DNA of 62,270 bases from Dysgonomonas sp. 216 (GTDB taxonomy: Bacteria; Bacteroidota; Bacteroidia; Bacteroidales; Dysgonomonadaceae), in the NCBI RefSeq assembly GCF_010501065.1, contig NZ_QVMM01000021.1, positions 1 through 62,270 on the forward strand, given 5' to 3'. Shown in pieces: positions 53,977-62,270 of this stretch. The notes beneath the pieces were generated by a model. It saw only the letters and a list, made by a program, of their open reading frames with translations, was not told the origin of the DNA and did not search any database. The translations under genes and the position numbers were made by a program. The first letter of the stretch is position 1; each line of letters starts with the position of its first letter.

Positions 53977-55089
53977 ATGTATATACATCAACATAAAAAT
54001 TGGACTAACTTCACTTGGGATAATAACAAGCTGCTTACATTGTTAGCTAATGTCAGGCATTTGCAAGGGCGTTTATTGGGGCAAATGGAGAATTTAGGCT
54101 TTAAATTGAAAGAAGAAGCCGTACTTTCTACACTCACTTTGGATGTGTTAAAGTCGACAGAAATAGAGGGAGAAATATTGAATAAAGATCAGGTGCGTTC
54201 GTCTATTGCCCGAAAATTGGGTTTAGAGGTATCGGGGTTGGTTGATTCTCCACGAGATGTAGATGGTGTTGTGGAAATGATGCTTGATGCAACACAAAAT
54301 TATATGCAATCCATAACAACAAAAAGATTATTCGGTTGGCATGCTGCTCTTTTTCCAACAGGTTACAGTGGCATGTATAAAATAGAAGTTGGTAAATACA
54401 GAAATGGAGATATGCAAGTTGTTTCCGGCGCAATGGGTAAAGAAAAGATCCATTACGAAGCACCTGAAGCAAATCAGGTAGAATCTGAAATGAATACATT
54501 CTTGGAATGGTTTAATAATACATCGGAAACAGATCCGGTACTTAAAGCGGCTATCGCTCACTTCTGGTTTGTAACAGTCCATCCTTTTGACGATGGGAAC
54601 GGACGTATCGCACGTGCCATAACAGATATGCAACTTGCTCGAAGTGACGGAAGTCCTCAACGTTTTTACAGTATGTCGAGCCAGATACTTACCGAACGTA
54701 AAAAGTATTATGAGATACTTGAAAAGACTCAGCGAGGAACAAGTGATATAACCAATTGGCTGGTATGGTTCTTATCTTGCCTCGAAAATGCACTCATAAA
54801 TAGCGGGGAAGTATTAGATTCTGTTTTGGTTAAGGCTAAATTTTGGGAGAAACATAGTCAGACTTCGTTGAATGATCGGCAACGCTTCATGTTAAATAAG
54901 CTGTTGGACGGATTTGACGGGAAACTGACATCTTCCAAATGGGCTAAAATGGCAAAGACTTCACAGGATACAGCTATACGGGATATACAAGATTTGATGG
55001 ATAAAGGAATACTTCGCAAAGAAGCACAAGGTGGCAGAAGTACAAATTATGAGTTGATTATAGATTCTCATACGGTATATTGTAAATAA
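53977..55089 (+). CDS. Fic-domain protein with inhibitory motif and HTH tail
   Basis: I start at the ATG at 53977 (MYIHQHKNW), not the TTG eight codons earlier. The 370-residue protein has an N-terminal DUF4172-like helical part (about 1-90) that contains LKSTEIEGEILNKDQV, matching the Fic inhibitory motif [S/T]xxxE[G/N]. The Fic core has HPFDDGNGRIARAITDMQLA (catalytic His). The C-terminal ~90 residues look like a winged helix (SSKWAKMAKTSQDTAIRDIQDLMDKGIL). Fic enzymes transfer AMP to proteins; the target is unknown. It stands alone. Confidence 0.94.
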   Translation: MYIHQHKNWTNFTWDNNKLLTLLANVRHLQGRLLGQMENLGFKLKEEAVLSTLTLDVLKSTEIEGEILNKDQVRSSIARKLGLEVSGLVDSPRDVDGVVEMMLDATQNYMQSITTKRLFGWHAALFPTGYSGMYKIEVGKYRNGDMQVVSGAMGKEKIHYEAPEANQVESEMNTFLEWFNNTSETDPVLKAAIAHFWFVTVHPFDDGNGRIARAITDMQLARSDGSPQRFYSMSSQILTERKKYYEILEKTQRGTSDITNWLVWFLSCLENALINSGEVLDSVLVKAKFWEKHSQTSLNDRQRFMLNKLLDGFDGKLTSSKWAKMAKTSQDTAIRDIQDLMDKGILRKEAQGGRSTNYELIIDSHTVYCK

Positions 55090-55283
55090 TAGATTTAAGT
55101 ATGAACATTCCAATAAATATTCTATCGTAATTCTGGCTCTTTTGATAAGCTTATAGCTTAAAGGATAGTTTGCTCATATCCACTAAAAAACAACTGATAT
55201 AGATAAGATAACTCAGAAAAACGAATATCTTGGTAGGGTAATTTCTTTTTCAAGCGGTACATAAATAAAAAGATATCATTGAA

Positions 55284-55772
55284 GTGATAAGCAAAACAGA
55301 ATTTCAAAAACTGTTTGACAACTATTTCGATACGATCAGAAACTTTGTCTATTACAGATGCGGAGATACAGAAACCGCATCTGATATAACACAGGAGGTC
55401 TTTATGAAGATATGGGAAAAACACAAGCAGTTTGAAGTTAGCGATATTAAAAGCTTACTTTATAAGATGGCGAATGATATGGCTATATCGAATTATCGCA
55501 AGGAACAAACCCAGCTTAATTTTGAACAGAGTATGACCATAGAGCAGGATTATGATGCATCTCCCGAAGAAATGGTACAGTTCGAAGAATTAAAATCCTC
55601 TTATGCAAGAGCTTTAACCGATATGCCGGAGAATCAGCGTGTAACATTTCTGATGAATCGTAACGAGGGTTTAAAGTATCACGAAATAGCGGAAAACTTG
55701 AACATTAGCATCAAAACTGTAGAAAAGCGAATCAGTACAGCACTGGCTTATCTGAAAAAAGAATTACTCTAA
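55284..55772 (+). CDS. ECF-type RNA polymerase sigma factor
   Basis: A 162-residue sigma factor starting at a GTG (MISKTEFQKLFDNYF); no in-frame ATG precedes it. Region 2 is YRCGDTETASDITQEVFMKIWEKH (about 31-55) and region 4 is HEIAENLNISIKTVEKRISTALAYLK (about 133-160). It lies five bases before a FecR anti-sigma gene and upstream of a TonB receptor, the classic surface-signalling cassette in which the receptor's ligand frees the sigma factor. It probably transcribes the following genes. Confidence 0.96.
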   Translation: MISKTEFQKLFDNYFDTIRNFVYYRCGDTETASDITQEVFMKIWEKHKQFEVSDIKSLLYKMANDMAISNYRKEQTQLNFEQSMTIEQDYDASPEEMVQFEELKSSYARALTDMPENQRVTFLMNRNEGLKYHEIAENLNISIKTVEKRISTALAYLKKELL

Positions 55773-55777
55773 AAAGT

Positions 55778-56569
55778 ATGTATATGAATACCGACAAAAT
55801 AAAAATAGAACCCCGGTGGGAAAAGAGCAAAGATAAGATATGGAATGAAACCTTTGCTGACTTGACAGAAGAAACCACTACACAAGGGATAGAACCGAAA
55901 CGAAAATCCCTTCGGTTTTATGTAGCTGCTTCAGTTGCCGCCATTATAATACTGTTGCCCAGTATAGCATTTTTCTATACCAAAAATGAGGTTGTCGGTA
56001 GAGGCTCGCATCTGGCTGTTGTACTACCTGATGGCTCTACAGTAGATTTGAATGCCGAAAGTAAAATAACTTATAAACCTTTATGGTGGCATATTTCCCG
56101 TGATGTGGAACTGAAAGGAGAAGCGTACTTTGAAGTCAAAAAAGGAAGCACTTTTGATGTACGTTCAGGAGAATATACAGTCAGTGTGTTGGGTACAAGT
56201 TTCAATATATTCAGTCGTGACGGGAAATATAATGTAACTTGTTTGACAGGAAAAGTGAATGTTTCTGATAAATTAGAATCAGTAATACTTACCCCGAACA
56301 TGCAGGCATTATGGGATAACGGCAAATTGACTTCAAAGGATATAGATGATGCAAAAGAATCTATCAACTGGAAACAGGGGAAATTTATTTTCGTTGGTGT
56401 ACCTTTACCGGATGTAATTCAGGAGATTGAAAGACAGTACAACATTGAAGTATTGCCAAACTCAATTCCGGATTATTCATATTCAGGTAATTTTACAAAA
56501 ACGAATGATCCGAACGATGTTCTTAAAATAGTAGGTACTCCGTTCGGAATCGAATTTAAGATAAAATAA
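55778..56569 (+). CDS. FecR-type anti-sigma factor
   Basis: A 263-residue membrane protein: cytoplasmic N-terminus that would hold the sigma factor (about 1-45), one transmembrane helix (about 46-66, FYVAASVAAIIILLPSIAFF), FecR domain (about 75-165; AVVLPDGSTVDLNAESKI, VELKGEAYFEVKKG) and a C-terminal DUF4974-like domain (FVGVPLPDVIQEIERQYNIEV). A second ATG two codons on is also possible. Its TAA is followed directly by the TTG of the receptor gene. Confidence 0.95.
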   Translation: MYMNTDKIKIEPRWEKSKDKIWNETFADLTEETTTQGIEPKRKSLRFYVAASVAAIIILLPSIAFFYTKNEVVGRGSHLAVVLPDGSTVDLNAESKITYKPLWWHISRDVELKGEAYFEVKKGSTFDVRSGEYTVSVLGTSFNIFSRDGKYNVTCLTGKVNVSDKLESVILTPNMQALWDNGKLTSKDIDDAKESINWKQGKFIFVGVPLPDVIQEIERQYNIEVLPNSIPDYSYSGNFTKTNDPNDVLKIVGTPFGIEFKIK

Positions 56570-59002
56570 TTGAAGAAACTATTTGCTATATTGGCAATAA
56601 TCTTTGTAAGCACTATTGCAGCTTTTTCACAAGAGCTGCATTTGGCTGTTAAAGATAAACCCTTGAATGATGTATTGAGAGGTTTGTCCGTAGAAATTTC
56701 ATTTGATGACAATGCACTATCCAAATATAAGGTATCAGTCAATAAAACATTTAATAGCCCTCATTCAGTACTTGATTTTTTACTAAAAGATAAACCGTTT
56801 CGCTTTGAGAATATAAACGGGGTTTATGTTATAACGACATACATTGAAAAGAAAGAGCTGCCGTTAGTTGTTGAAGCTAAAAAATACTATACGTTTTCGG
56901 GAATAATAAAAGATGCCGAAAACGGAGAAAATCTGCCTTACGCCTATATTACCACTCCCGAAGGAATAATATCGACTGACGAAGCTGGTTTTTTTTCGTT
57001 TAGAACTGAAAGAAAAGGGAAGCTGCATGTACAGGCTCAATATTTAGGCTATCAGGTACAGGACACTATCCTATCTCCGGGATTAAATGAGATAAGTTTA
57101 CTGCCCACTATTTATACAATGGACGAAGTCATTGTCAGCCCTTTGTCTGCAACCATGCTTATGCAATCGGGAAATAACGCAGGTGAAATCCGCATCAATC
57201 ATCAGGTTGCAAAATATCTGCCGGGAAGCATCGACAATACCGTGTTTAATCTTATGCGAATGATGCCCGGTGTAAGAGCATCGGGAGAACCATCGGAAGA
57301 TATGATTGTATGGGGCAGCAATATGGGCGAGAGCAAAATAACGTATGACGGATATACGCTGTTCGGTATAAAGAATTATAATGACCATATAGGTTCTGTC
57401 AATCCTTACATGGTGAAAGATATCCGCATTATGAAAGGAGGTTACAGTTCCAATCAGGGAGGGCGTATTGGAGCTATTACAGAGATTACAGGTATAGATG
57501 GTGATTTTTTCAGACCTTCGGTAAAAGCAAGCATCAGCAATTATACAATGAATCTTTTCGCTTCTGTTCCTCTGACTAAGAAGCTGAATATATCTGCCGC
57601 TTACAGGCAGACATTTTACAATTTGTACAATAAAGAGAATGTTGATTTTTCCAACAAGGACAATATTACACCAAGCATCTCCGATATATATATAAAGCCT
57701 GATTATCATTTTAACGATGCCAATGTAAAATTATCAGGAAAAGCATTTAAGGACGATTCCTACTACATCAGTCTCTACGGAGCCAACGACCGTTTCAAAT
57801 ATTCGGTAAAGCAACCGGAAGAATACGACCTCAATGCTTCTGAAAAAAACAGGCAATATGGTGGAGCAGCTTCCTATAAACGAGTATGGGAAAACGGCTC
57901 AACGACAAAGATCACTGCAACTTTTTCTCGTCTTACTTCTTTATTGGATAACCTCACAATCGTTGGCGATAAAAAACCAACAAACGAAGATGTTAGCCAT
58001 CTGGACAATGAAGTACAAGAATATTCGATAAAACTCAATCACGATTTTTCCATTGGAACCCGTAATAAAATACAAATCGGTGGAGAATGGCAGCAATACA
58101 GGGTAAGTCTGAATGACCTGTGTGGGGAACTGGAAAAACCGACAGTTTATATAACAGACAATATCCTTTTAGGCAAATTGTCTGTGAACGCAGGTGTAAG
58201 AGTAGATATGCCGCTTGATAAAAAAGTGTATGTACAACCCCGTCTATCAGGAAGATATAAACTATCGAAAGAACTGACAGCAACGGCTTCATGGGGAATC
58301 TATAACCAATTCCTTACCCGTACTGCCTATGAATATGATGAATCGGGATTTCAAACGGTGTGGACGATGGCAGATAGCACATTTACCAAAGCAATGCACA
58401 CTACCGCAGGCATTGCATATAGTAAAAACGGTTTTTTGGTAAGTCTGGAAGGATATTATAAAAAGACAAAAAACGGGCAGTATTTTTTGGATAATACAGT
58501 TTATAAGATAGACAACACAATTTTAGGTGCAGATCTGTATGCTAAAAAGCAGATTAAAAACCACACCCTGTATGGTTCGTATTCTATTAATAACCTTCGG
58601 AAACCTCAAAATGAACTTTCACATGAGATAAAGGTCGGAGGTATCGGTGCTTTCGATCCATTCTACTTTTCTTTGAGTTACGTTTACGGTACAGGTTTTA
58701 CATATACCTCAACCGGAGGGCATGGGCATGGGCATGGACAAGGTAATGAAGAAGGACAACACAACTCCGAATATGGACATACAGATTCTTCCGATGAATC
58801 GTATAGCCGTTTTGATATAGGTGTCACATACAGAAAGCAAATAAAGAGAATAAAACTGCAAACAGGCGTATCGCTTCTGAATGTTTTCGATACTAAGAAT
58901 ATAAAATACAATTATCGGGTTTCCGGTCAGAATACTGCTACCAATATCTTCACTAAAGCTACTCCATTTACTCCAACTGTATTTTTTGAAATTATTTTCT
59001 GA
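56570..59002 (+). CDS. TonB-dependent receptor with STN domain and His-rich loop
   Basis: An 810-residue outer-membrane receptor starting with TTG directly after the anti-sigma stop. Signal peptide (about 1-21), STN signalling domain (about 25-95; LHLAVKDKPLNDVLRGLSV), carboxypeptidase-like repeat domain (about 105-180; YTFSGIIKDAENGENLPYAY), plug (about 200-300; GSIDNTVFNLMRMMPGVRAS) and a beta barrel ending in F. At about residues 716-740 an exposed loop is rich in His and Gly (HGHGHGQGNEEG..HNSEYGHTD). That loop suggests metal or metal-chelate binding (zinc, copper, nickel). Confidence 0.95.
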   Translation: MKKLFAILAIIFVSTIAAFSQELHLAVKDKPLNDVLRGLSVEISFDDNALSKYKVSVNKTFNSPHSVLDFLLKDKPFRFENINGVYVITTYIEKKELPLVVEAKKYYTFSGIIKDAENGENLPYAYITTPEGIISTDEAGFFSFRTERKGKLHVQAQYLGYQVQDTILSPGLNEISLLPTIYTMDEVIVSPLSATMLMQSGNNAGEIRINHQVAKYLPGSIDNTVFNLMRMMPGVRASGEPSEDMIVWGSNMGESKITYDGYTLFGIKNYNDHIGSVNPYMVKDIRIMKGGYSSNQGGRIGAITEITGIDGDFFRPSVKASISNYTMNLFASVPLTKKLNISAAYRQTFYNLYNKENVDFSNKDNITPSISDIYIKPDYHFNDANVKLSGKAFKDDSYYISLYGANDRFKYSVKQPEEYDLNASEKNRQYGGAASYKRVWENGSTTKITATFSRLTSLLDNLTIVGDKKPTNEDVSHLDNEVQEYSIKLNHDFSIGTRNKIQIGGEWQQYRVSLNDLCGELEKPTVYITDNILLGKLSVNAGVRVDMPLDKKVYVQPRLSGRYKLSKELTATASWGIYNQFLTRTAYEYDESGFQTVWTMADSTFTKAMHTTAGIAYSKNGFLVSLEGYYKKTKNGQYFLDNTVYKIDNTILGADLYAKKQIKNHTLYGSYSINNLRKPQNELSHEIKVGGIGAFDPFYFSLSYVYGTGFTYTSTGGHGHGHGQGNEEGQHNSEYGHTDSSDESYSRFDIGVTYRKQIKRIKLQTGVSLLNVFDTKNIKYNYRVSGQNTATNIFTKATPFTPTVFFEIIF

Positions 59003-59093
59003 TTTGTGGTAGGGTAAATCCTACTTTGTGCGGTTAATTATACGAAAGCGTTTCAGTAACAAACAGTTTAATTAATTCAAAAAAAAAAAGAAA

Positions 59094-59444
59094 ATGAAGA
59101 AATTATTTTATTCGTTGGCAGTAGTATTATTTGCGGTATCATTTGTAGCATGCAGTAATGATGACCATGACGATTTTGGCACATCGGCTAAACAGGACAT
59201 TGAAACAAGAGCAGCCGCCTTAGGGTTTGATGACGTTGCCGCTTATAAAGCAAGTGTAGCTGAACAATGTGTTGCAGGAAATCACGAGAATTGCGATATT
59301 TATAAAGATGGCACACATGAAGCCTGTGCATATTCCGATCATTCGGGGAAAAACCATGACGGTACACATCACAACGGAACCGATCATGGTACGCATGATC
59401 AGAATGGCCATTCACACGGTTCGCATGATGGTAATCATCACTAA
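59094..59444 (+). CDS. His-rich lipoprotein
   Basis: A 116-residue lipoprotein (lipobox FVACSNDDHDD, Cys about residue 20). The middle is helical (ETRAAALGFDDVAAYKASVA). The last ~55 residues contain about 16 His with Asp, Gly and Asn (HEACAYSDHSGKNHDG..HSHGSHDGNHH) and two Cys (QCVAG, CDIY), a metal-binding tail. It probably holds or passes metal to the receptor. It follows the receptor by 91 bases and ends in a strong terminator. Confidence 0.9.
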   Translation: MKKLFYSLAVVLFAVSFVACSNDDHDDFGTSAKQDIETRAAALGFDDVAAYKASVAEQCVAGNHENCDIYKDGTHEACAYSDHSGKNHDGTHHNGTDHGTHDQNGHSHGSHDGNHH

Positions 59445-59458
59445 AATATTCTCAGTGG

Positions 59459-59497
59459 GGATTCAATAAAAGGAAATAATAGTCTTTTATTGAATCC
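59459..59497 (+). terminator. Terminator after His-rich lipoprotein
   Basis: GGATTCAATAAAAG (59459-59472) and CTTTTATTGAATCC (59484-59497) form a perfect 14-bp stem, then TTTATTT. Confidence 0.88.
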
Positions 59498-59549
59498 TTT
59501 ATTTAAAATGTTTGAAACAATAATCTATTCAGTCTACAGTTTATAAGGT

Positions 59550-59972
59550 ATGAAAAGGTATTTCATTTTATCAATACTGTCGTTGTCCATATTTATACTG
59601 TTGGTTATGACAGTAATACCTCATCATCATCACGAAGGGATAGCTTGTGTTATTACGGAACTTTGTGAGGATGATGATACATATAATGATGAACATACCT
59701 ATCATAAAGATATATCGGGACAAAACACTTATGACTATTCATGCATTACCGAATTGGATATTATCGTGCCATCCTTAGACCACGAAATGATATTCAAAAT
59801 ATTATCAGCTAAAGATAATCTTAACCTATTCTTCTTACTTCCCACACATTTAAATGTCCTTGTTGACTCCACGATCTCTGATAATGATTTTGGAGAGTAT
59901 ATACTGAACTACCAATCTGCACACGTAAATCACTATAATGGTTTACGTGCTCCCCCGTACTTGCCTGCCTGA
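59550..59972 (+). CDS. HHHH-motif membrane-anchored protein (DUF6769-like)
   Basis: A 140-residue protein with one N-terminal membrane helix (about 4-23) followed at once by IPHHHHEGIACVI, then an acidic His-containing stretch (CEDDDTYNDEHTYHKD). The C-terminus is LRAPPYLPA. Such proteins are found in Bacteroidetes next to metal transport or TonB genes; the name is a family-style recollection, not proven. It probably binds transition metals in the periplasm. It follows the His-rich lipoprotein, behind its terminator. Confidence 0.75.
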   Translation: MKRYFILSILSLSIFILLVMTVIPHHHHEGIACVITELCEDDDTYNDEHTYHKDISGQNTYDYSCITELDIIVPSLDHEMIFKILSAKDNLNLFFLLPTHLNVLVDSTISDNDFGEYILNYQSAHVNHYNGLRAPPYLPA

Positions 59973-60159
59973 TACATCAGGGAAATGGCATTTTCAAATC
60001 ATATTCATAATATAAACTTGCTACAAGTATAGTCGCAAATATCTGTATGTATGCTTGTAGTATCTCTGAAGTATTTGGTTTTTTCTGAAATCACAGGCGA
60101 TCCCTATGCCCTTGTTCGTACAGATAAACTATTATACAACCAATAAACATACTAACAAT

Positions 60160-60852
60160 ATGCTTGATAAATTTCTCCCATATGAAAAGAGCCTCTTTCT
60201 CTTTGTAAATGGAACACATACCTATTTTTGGGACAATACGATGTGGCTATTCTCCGATTTAAAAATATGGATGCCGATGACACTTGTGCTGATTATTAAC
60301 ATCATATATAAAATGTCATGGACAAAATGGCTTCCCATACTACTTGCTATTATTGTTGTTTTTACATTATGCGACCAGTTTTCCAGTCATTTGATGAAGC
60401 CATTATTTGAAAGACCACGCCCCACACACTACCCCGGTATTATGGAAAATGTAAGAACTCTCAATGGATATACCGGAGGTAAATATGGTTTTATTTCTGG
60501 GCACGCCACCAATAGTTTCGGCTTCGCTATGTTTACCCTGCTTCTTTTCAGAAATAGGTATTATAGCATTGTTATACTCCTTTGGGCAGTATTGATTTCC
60601 TACTCACGGGTATATTTAGGAGTACATTTTATATCAGACATTATCGCAGGAGCTATCAGCGGAAGTATTTTAGGAGCACTTGTTTATAAATTATATCAGT
60701 TGGGTAGAAAGAAAATAATTCAATATTATGAAACAGACACAGTAACAGTATTTTATCCAACAGCACAGATAAATCTGTTAACAATAACAATTTCAGTCTA
60801 TATGCTGCTTATGGTATTTTCAAGTGAGCTGATTGTTAGTTATTTCATTTAA
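60160..60852 (+). CDS. PAP2-type membrane phosphatase (lipid phosphatase)
   Basis: I start at the ATG at 60160 (MLDKFLPYEKSLFLFVN), since the longer frame adds residues with no match. The 230-residue protein has about five helices and the three PAP2 phosphatase motifs: KPLFERPRP, FISGHATNSFGFAMF (SGH) and SRVYLGVHFISDIIAG (catalytic His). Members dephosphorylate undecaprenyl pyrophosphate, lipid A or phosphatidate. It is followed 14 to 23 bases later by a second PAP2 gene. Confidence 0.92.
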   Translation: MLDKFLPYEKSLFLFVNGTHTYFWDNTMWLFSDLKIWMPMTLVLIINIIYKMSWTKWLPILLAIIVVFTLCDQFSSHLMKPLFERPRPTHYPGIMENVRTLNGYTGGKYGFISGHATNSFGFAMFTLLLFRNRYYSIVILLWAVLISYSRVYLGVHFISDIIAGAISGSILGALVYKLYQLGRKKIIQYYETDTVTVFYPTAQINLLTITISVYMLLMVFSSELIVSYFI

Positions 60853-60875
60853 TATATACGTTAAAATTGAAAACC

Positions 60876-61676
60876 ATGTATCAAAAAATAAAAATAATTC
60901 TATCTTTCATTACGATAACATCCTTGTTTTTAATACCAGTAAAAGCTTTGGCTGAAACTGCCGAAATCGAATTATCCTTCAATGACAGCATTCCTGTCTC
61001 CGATGAACACACGTTTTCCTGTAAACAATTAATAGTCCCTGCCTCTCTGATGTTGTACGGAACTATTGAAGCAACCCTCGCTCCTAAAAACCGACTGTTA
61101 AATTATGCTATCGGACATGAAGTGATAACGCATACACCCGAACGATTTCAGATTGATGACATTACACAATATGTTCCTGCCGCCAGTGTATATGCCTTAA
61201 ACTTAGTCGGGATAAAAGGTAAGCACAACTTTAAAGACAGAACAATTATTTTAGGAATGGCAAGCCTGTTCACAGCAGCATCAGTGAATGGGTTAAAATA
61301 TACAGCGAAAGTTGAAAGACCTGATAAGTCCGCAAAAAATTCATTTCCTTCGGGACATACGGCAATAGCCTTTATGGGAGCTGAATTTCTATGGCAGGAA
61401 TACAAAGATGTTTCTATTTGGTATGGAGTTGCAGGATATACTATTGCAGCCGGGACGGGAGCTTTCAGAATTTATAATAACAAACACTGGGTTGGCGATG
61501 TTGCTTTCGGTGCAGGAATTGGAATATTAAGTACAAAACTTGCCTACTGGTTATATCCAACCGTTGAAAAGAAAATGTTTAATGGCGGTCAGGGAAAAAA
61601 GAACAAACAAAATATCGCTTTATCTCCTTTCTATAATGGACAACAAGGAGGGCTGGCTTTTTCAATGCAGTTTTAA
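60876..61676 (+). CDS. Second PAP2-type phosphatase, periplasmic
   Basis: I start at the ATG at 60876 (MYQKIKIILSFITITS), preceded by an in-frame TTG at 60867. The 266-residue protein has a cleavable signal peptide (about 1-27, ending KALAETAE) and motifs VERPDKSAKN, SFPSGHTAIAFMGAEF and GAFRIYNNKHWVGDVAFGA. It keeps the catalytic His and SGH but in a less membrane-embedded protein, like LpxE/LpxF-group and PagP-adjacent lipid phosphatases. It ends with a predicted outer-membrane-like tail (GGLAFSMQF). It is probably an envelope lipid phosphatase. Confidence 0.88.
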   Translation: MYQKIKIILSFITITSLFLIPVKALAETAEIELSFNDSIPVSDEHTFSCKQLIVPASLMLYGTIEATLAPKNRLLNYAIGHEVITHTPERFQIDDITQYVPAASVYALNLVGIKGKHNFKDRTIILGMASLFTAASVNGLKYTAKVERPDKSAKNSFPSGHTAIAFMGAEFLWQEYKDVSIWYGVAGYTIAAGTGAFRIYNNKHWVGDVAFGAGIGILSTKLAYWLYPTVEKKMFNGGQGKKNKQNIALSPFYNGQQGGLAFSMQF

Positions 61677-61713
61677 AAAATATGAAATTAATGGATTCTA
61701 ACTTGTTATATAG

Positions 61714-61721
61714 TAAATTTG
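61714..61721 (+). promoter_or_regulatory. -7 box for Fur-family gene
   Basis: TAAATTTG, 19 bases before the ATG at 61741. A -33 element is not clear. Confidence 0.5.
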
Positions 61722-61740
61722 TACTTAATAATTACTGATT

Positions 61741-62163
61741 ATGAGCGGAAGTATTATAAAATTATTGGAAGACCGGAACGTAAAACCGACATCCACCCGT
61801 ATATTGATTTTGAAAGCAATGATTGATTTCGACAGGGCATTTAGCTTATCCGATTTGGAGATAAAGCTTGAAACCGTGGATAAATCAACGATATCACGTA
61901 CTATACACCTATTCCACGAAAATCAATTGATACACAGTTTTGATGACGGCTCCGGTTCTGTAAAATATTCGATATGCAATAGCGACTGCAACTGTGACAT
62001 AAACGATTTGCACGCCCATTTCTATTGTAACTATTGTAAGAAGGCATTCTGTCTGGAAAATATATCCATACCTAATTTTGAATTATCCTCAACAATGCAG
62101 GTCGAAAGCGTAAATTTGGTTATTAAAGGGTATTGTGGCAATTGTGATAAGTTTGCAACTTAG
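61741..62163 (+). CDS. Fur-family metal regulator (Zur/Fur type)
   Basis: A 140-residue winged-helix repressor. The N-terminal DNA-binding domain has KPTSTRILILKAMIDFDRAF and VDKSTISRTIHLFHENQLI. The C-terminal metal part has DLHAHFYCNYCKKAFCLE (His and CxxC) and GYCGNCDKFAT (second CxxC), the structural zinc site of Fur/Zur. Sensing metal is not decided by sequence: Zur, Fur and Nur are all possible. The setting next to His-rich proteins favours zinc. It probably represses the locus to its left. Confidence 0.93.
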   Translation: MSGSIIKLLEDRNVKPTSTRILILKAMIDFDRAFSLSDLEIKLETVDKSTISRTIHLFHENQLIHSFDDGSGSVKYSICNSDCNCDINDLHAHFYCNYCKKAFCLENISIPNFELSSTMQVESVNLVIKGYCGNCDKFAT

Positions 62164-62199
62164 TTGCACGCTTTTTGTTATATATTTGCACATATAAAT

Positions 62200-62270
62200 T
62201 GTATAATATAATTGAAAAGTAGTCCACTTAGTAATTGAAAAGTATACCACTAAGTGTCTCGGACGAGATG
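62200..62270. mobile_element. Probable left end of an IS21-type element
   Basis: From 62200 the sequence starts TGTATAAT and then holds two tandem direct repeats of 23 bases (62209-62231 and 62232-62254), identical at 20 of 23 positions, core AATTGAAAAGTA followed by CCACT. Multiple end repeats are typical of IS21-family tips. The window ends before any transposase, so the class is an inference. It lies directly after the Fur gene. Confidence 0.45.

Noticed and set aside
57098..57709. Minus-strand open frame of 203 codons inside the TonB receptor
   Set aside because: Antisense shadow of a receptor with clear domains.
1..62270. CRISPR array
   Set aside because: No evenly spaced repeats with unique spacers were found; the only tandem repeats are the two at 62209-62254.

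Overview
The window reads as chromosomal DNA of a Bacteroidales bacterium; a Dysgonomonas/Parabacteroides-like relative is my inference from gene content, not a proven identity. The evidence is an AT-rich genome, promoters with the Bacteroidetes -7 box TAnnTTTG (several with a TTTG box 19-21 bases upstream), scarce Shine-Dalgarno sequences, FecR/ECF sigma/TonB signalling with an STN domain, and Bacteroidetes-type citrate synthase, LemA and DUF349 proteins. No rRNA, intact tRNA or CRISPR array was seen.

Layout. 1-752: a more GC-rich left edge with hairpins, then an orphan phage-terminase-like HTH gene. 876-5197: bcp-recA, a LOG-family hydrolase, a lipoprotein and hisS. 5185-7225: a four-gene cluster of HU-like proteins, one fused to a membrane segment and a LysM-like domain. 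7369-16310: DUF349 protein, LemA/TPM pair, lipoproteins, fabD and mdh. 16523-19301: a coiled-coil membrane protein, then an SMC/OLD-type ATPase followed by a TOPRIM/DUF4276-like protein, the best candidate for an undescribed (possibly defence) module. 19510-21793: mlaE-mlaF-xth with overlapping stop/start codons. 22731-26063: sufC-sufD-sufS without sufB. 26331-32982: panE, an orphan histidine kinase, a ClC channel with CBS domains, and a cysteine operon (serine acetyltransferase, unknown gene, cysK). 33190-42172: gdhA, a GT-C-like membrane glycosyltransferase and the acn-GNAT-icd-gltA operon. 42259-46948: a pseudouridine synthase, a DEAD-box-like helicase, unknown secreted proteins and a gene remnant.

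From about 46.9 kb the content is more accessory: an AraC regulator divergent from a TauE-aldo/keto reductase-DUF1349 cassette; two genes cut off and joined tail to tail (50.9-51.9 kb); a GNAT, a DUF5131 protein, a tRNA-3'-end-like fragment with an orphan terminator, and a Fic protein. 55284-62163 is a coherent probable metal-uptake locus: ECF sigma factor, FecR anti-sigma, TonB receptor with a His-rich loop, His-rich lipoprotein, HHHH-motif protein, two PAP2 phosphatases and a Fur-family regulator. The window ends in two tandem 23-base repeats that look like the end of an IS21-type element.

How the genes connect: mdh, gltA, acn, icd and gdhA link oxaloacetate, citrate, 2-oxoglutarate and glutamate; the cysteine operon and suf genes link sulfur assimilation with Fe-S assembly, which aconitase needs; mlaEF, the lipoproteins and the PAP2 enzymes act on the envelope.
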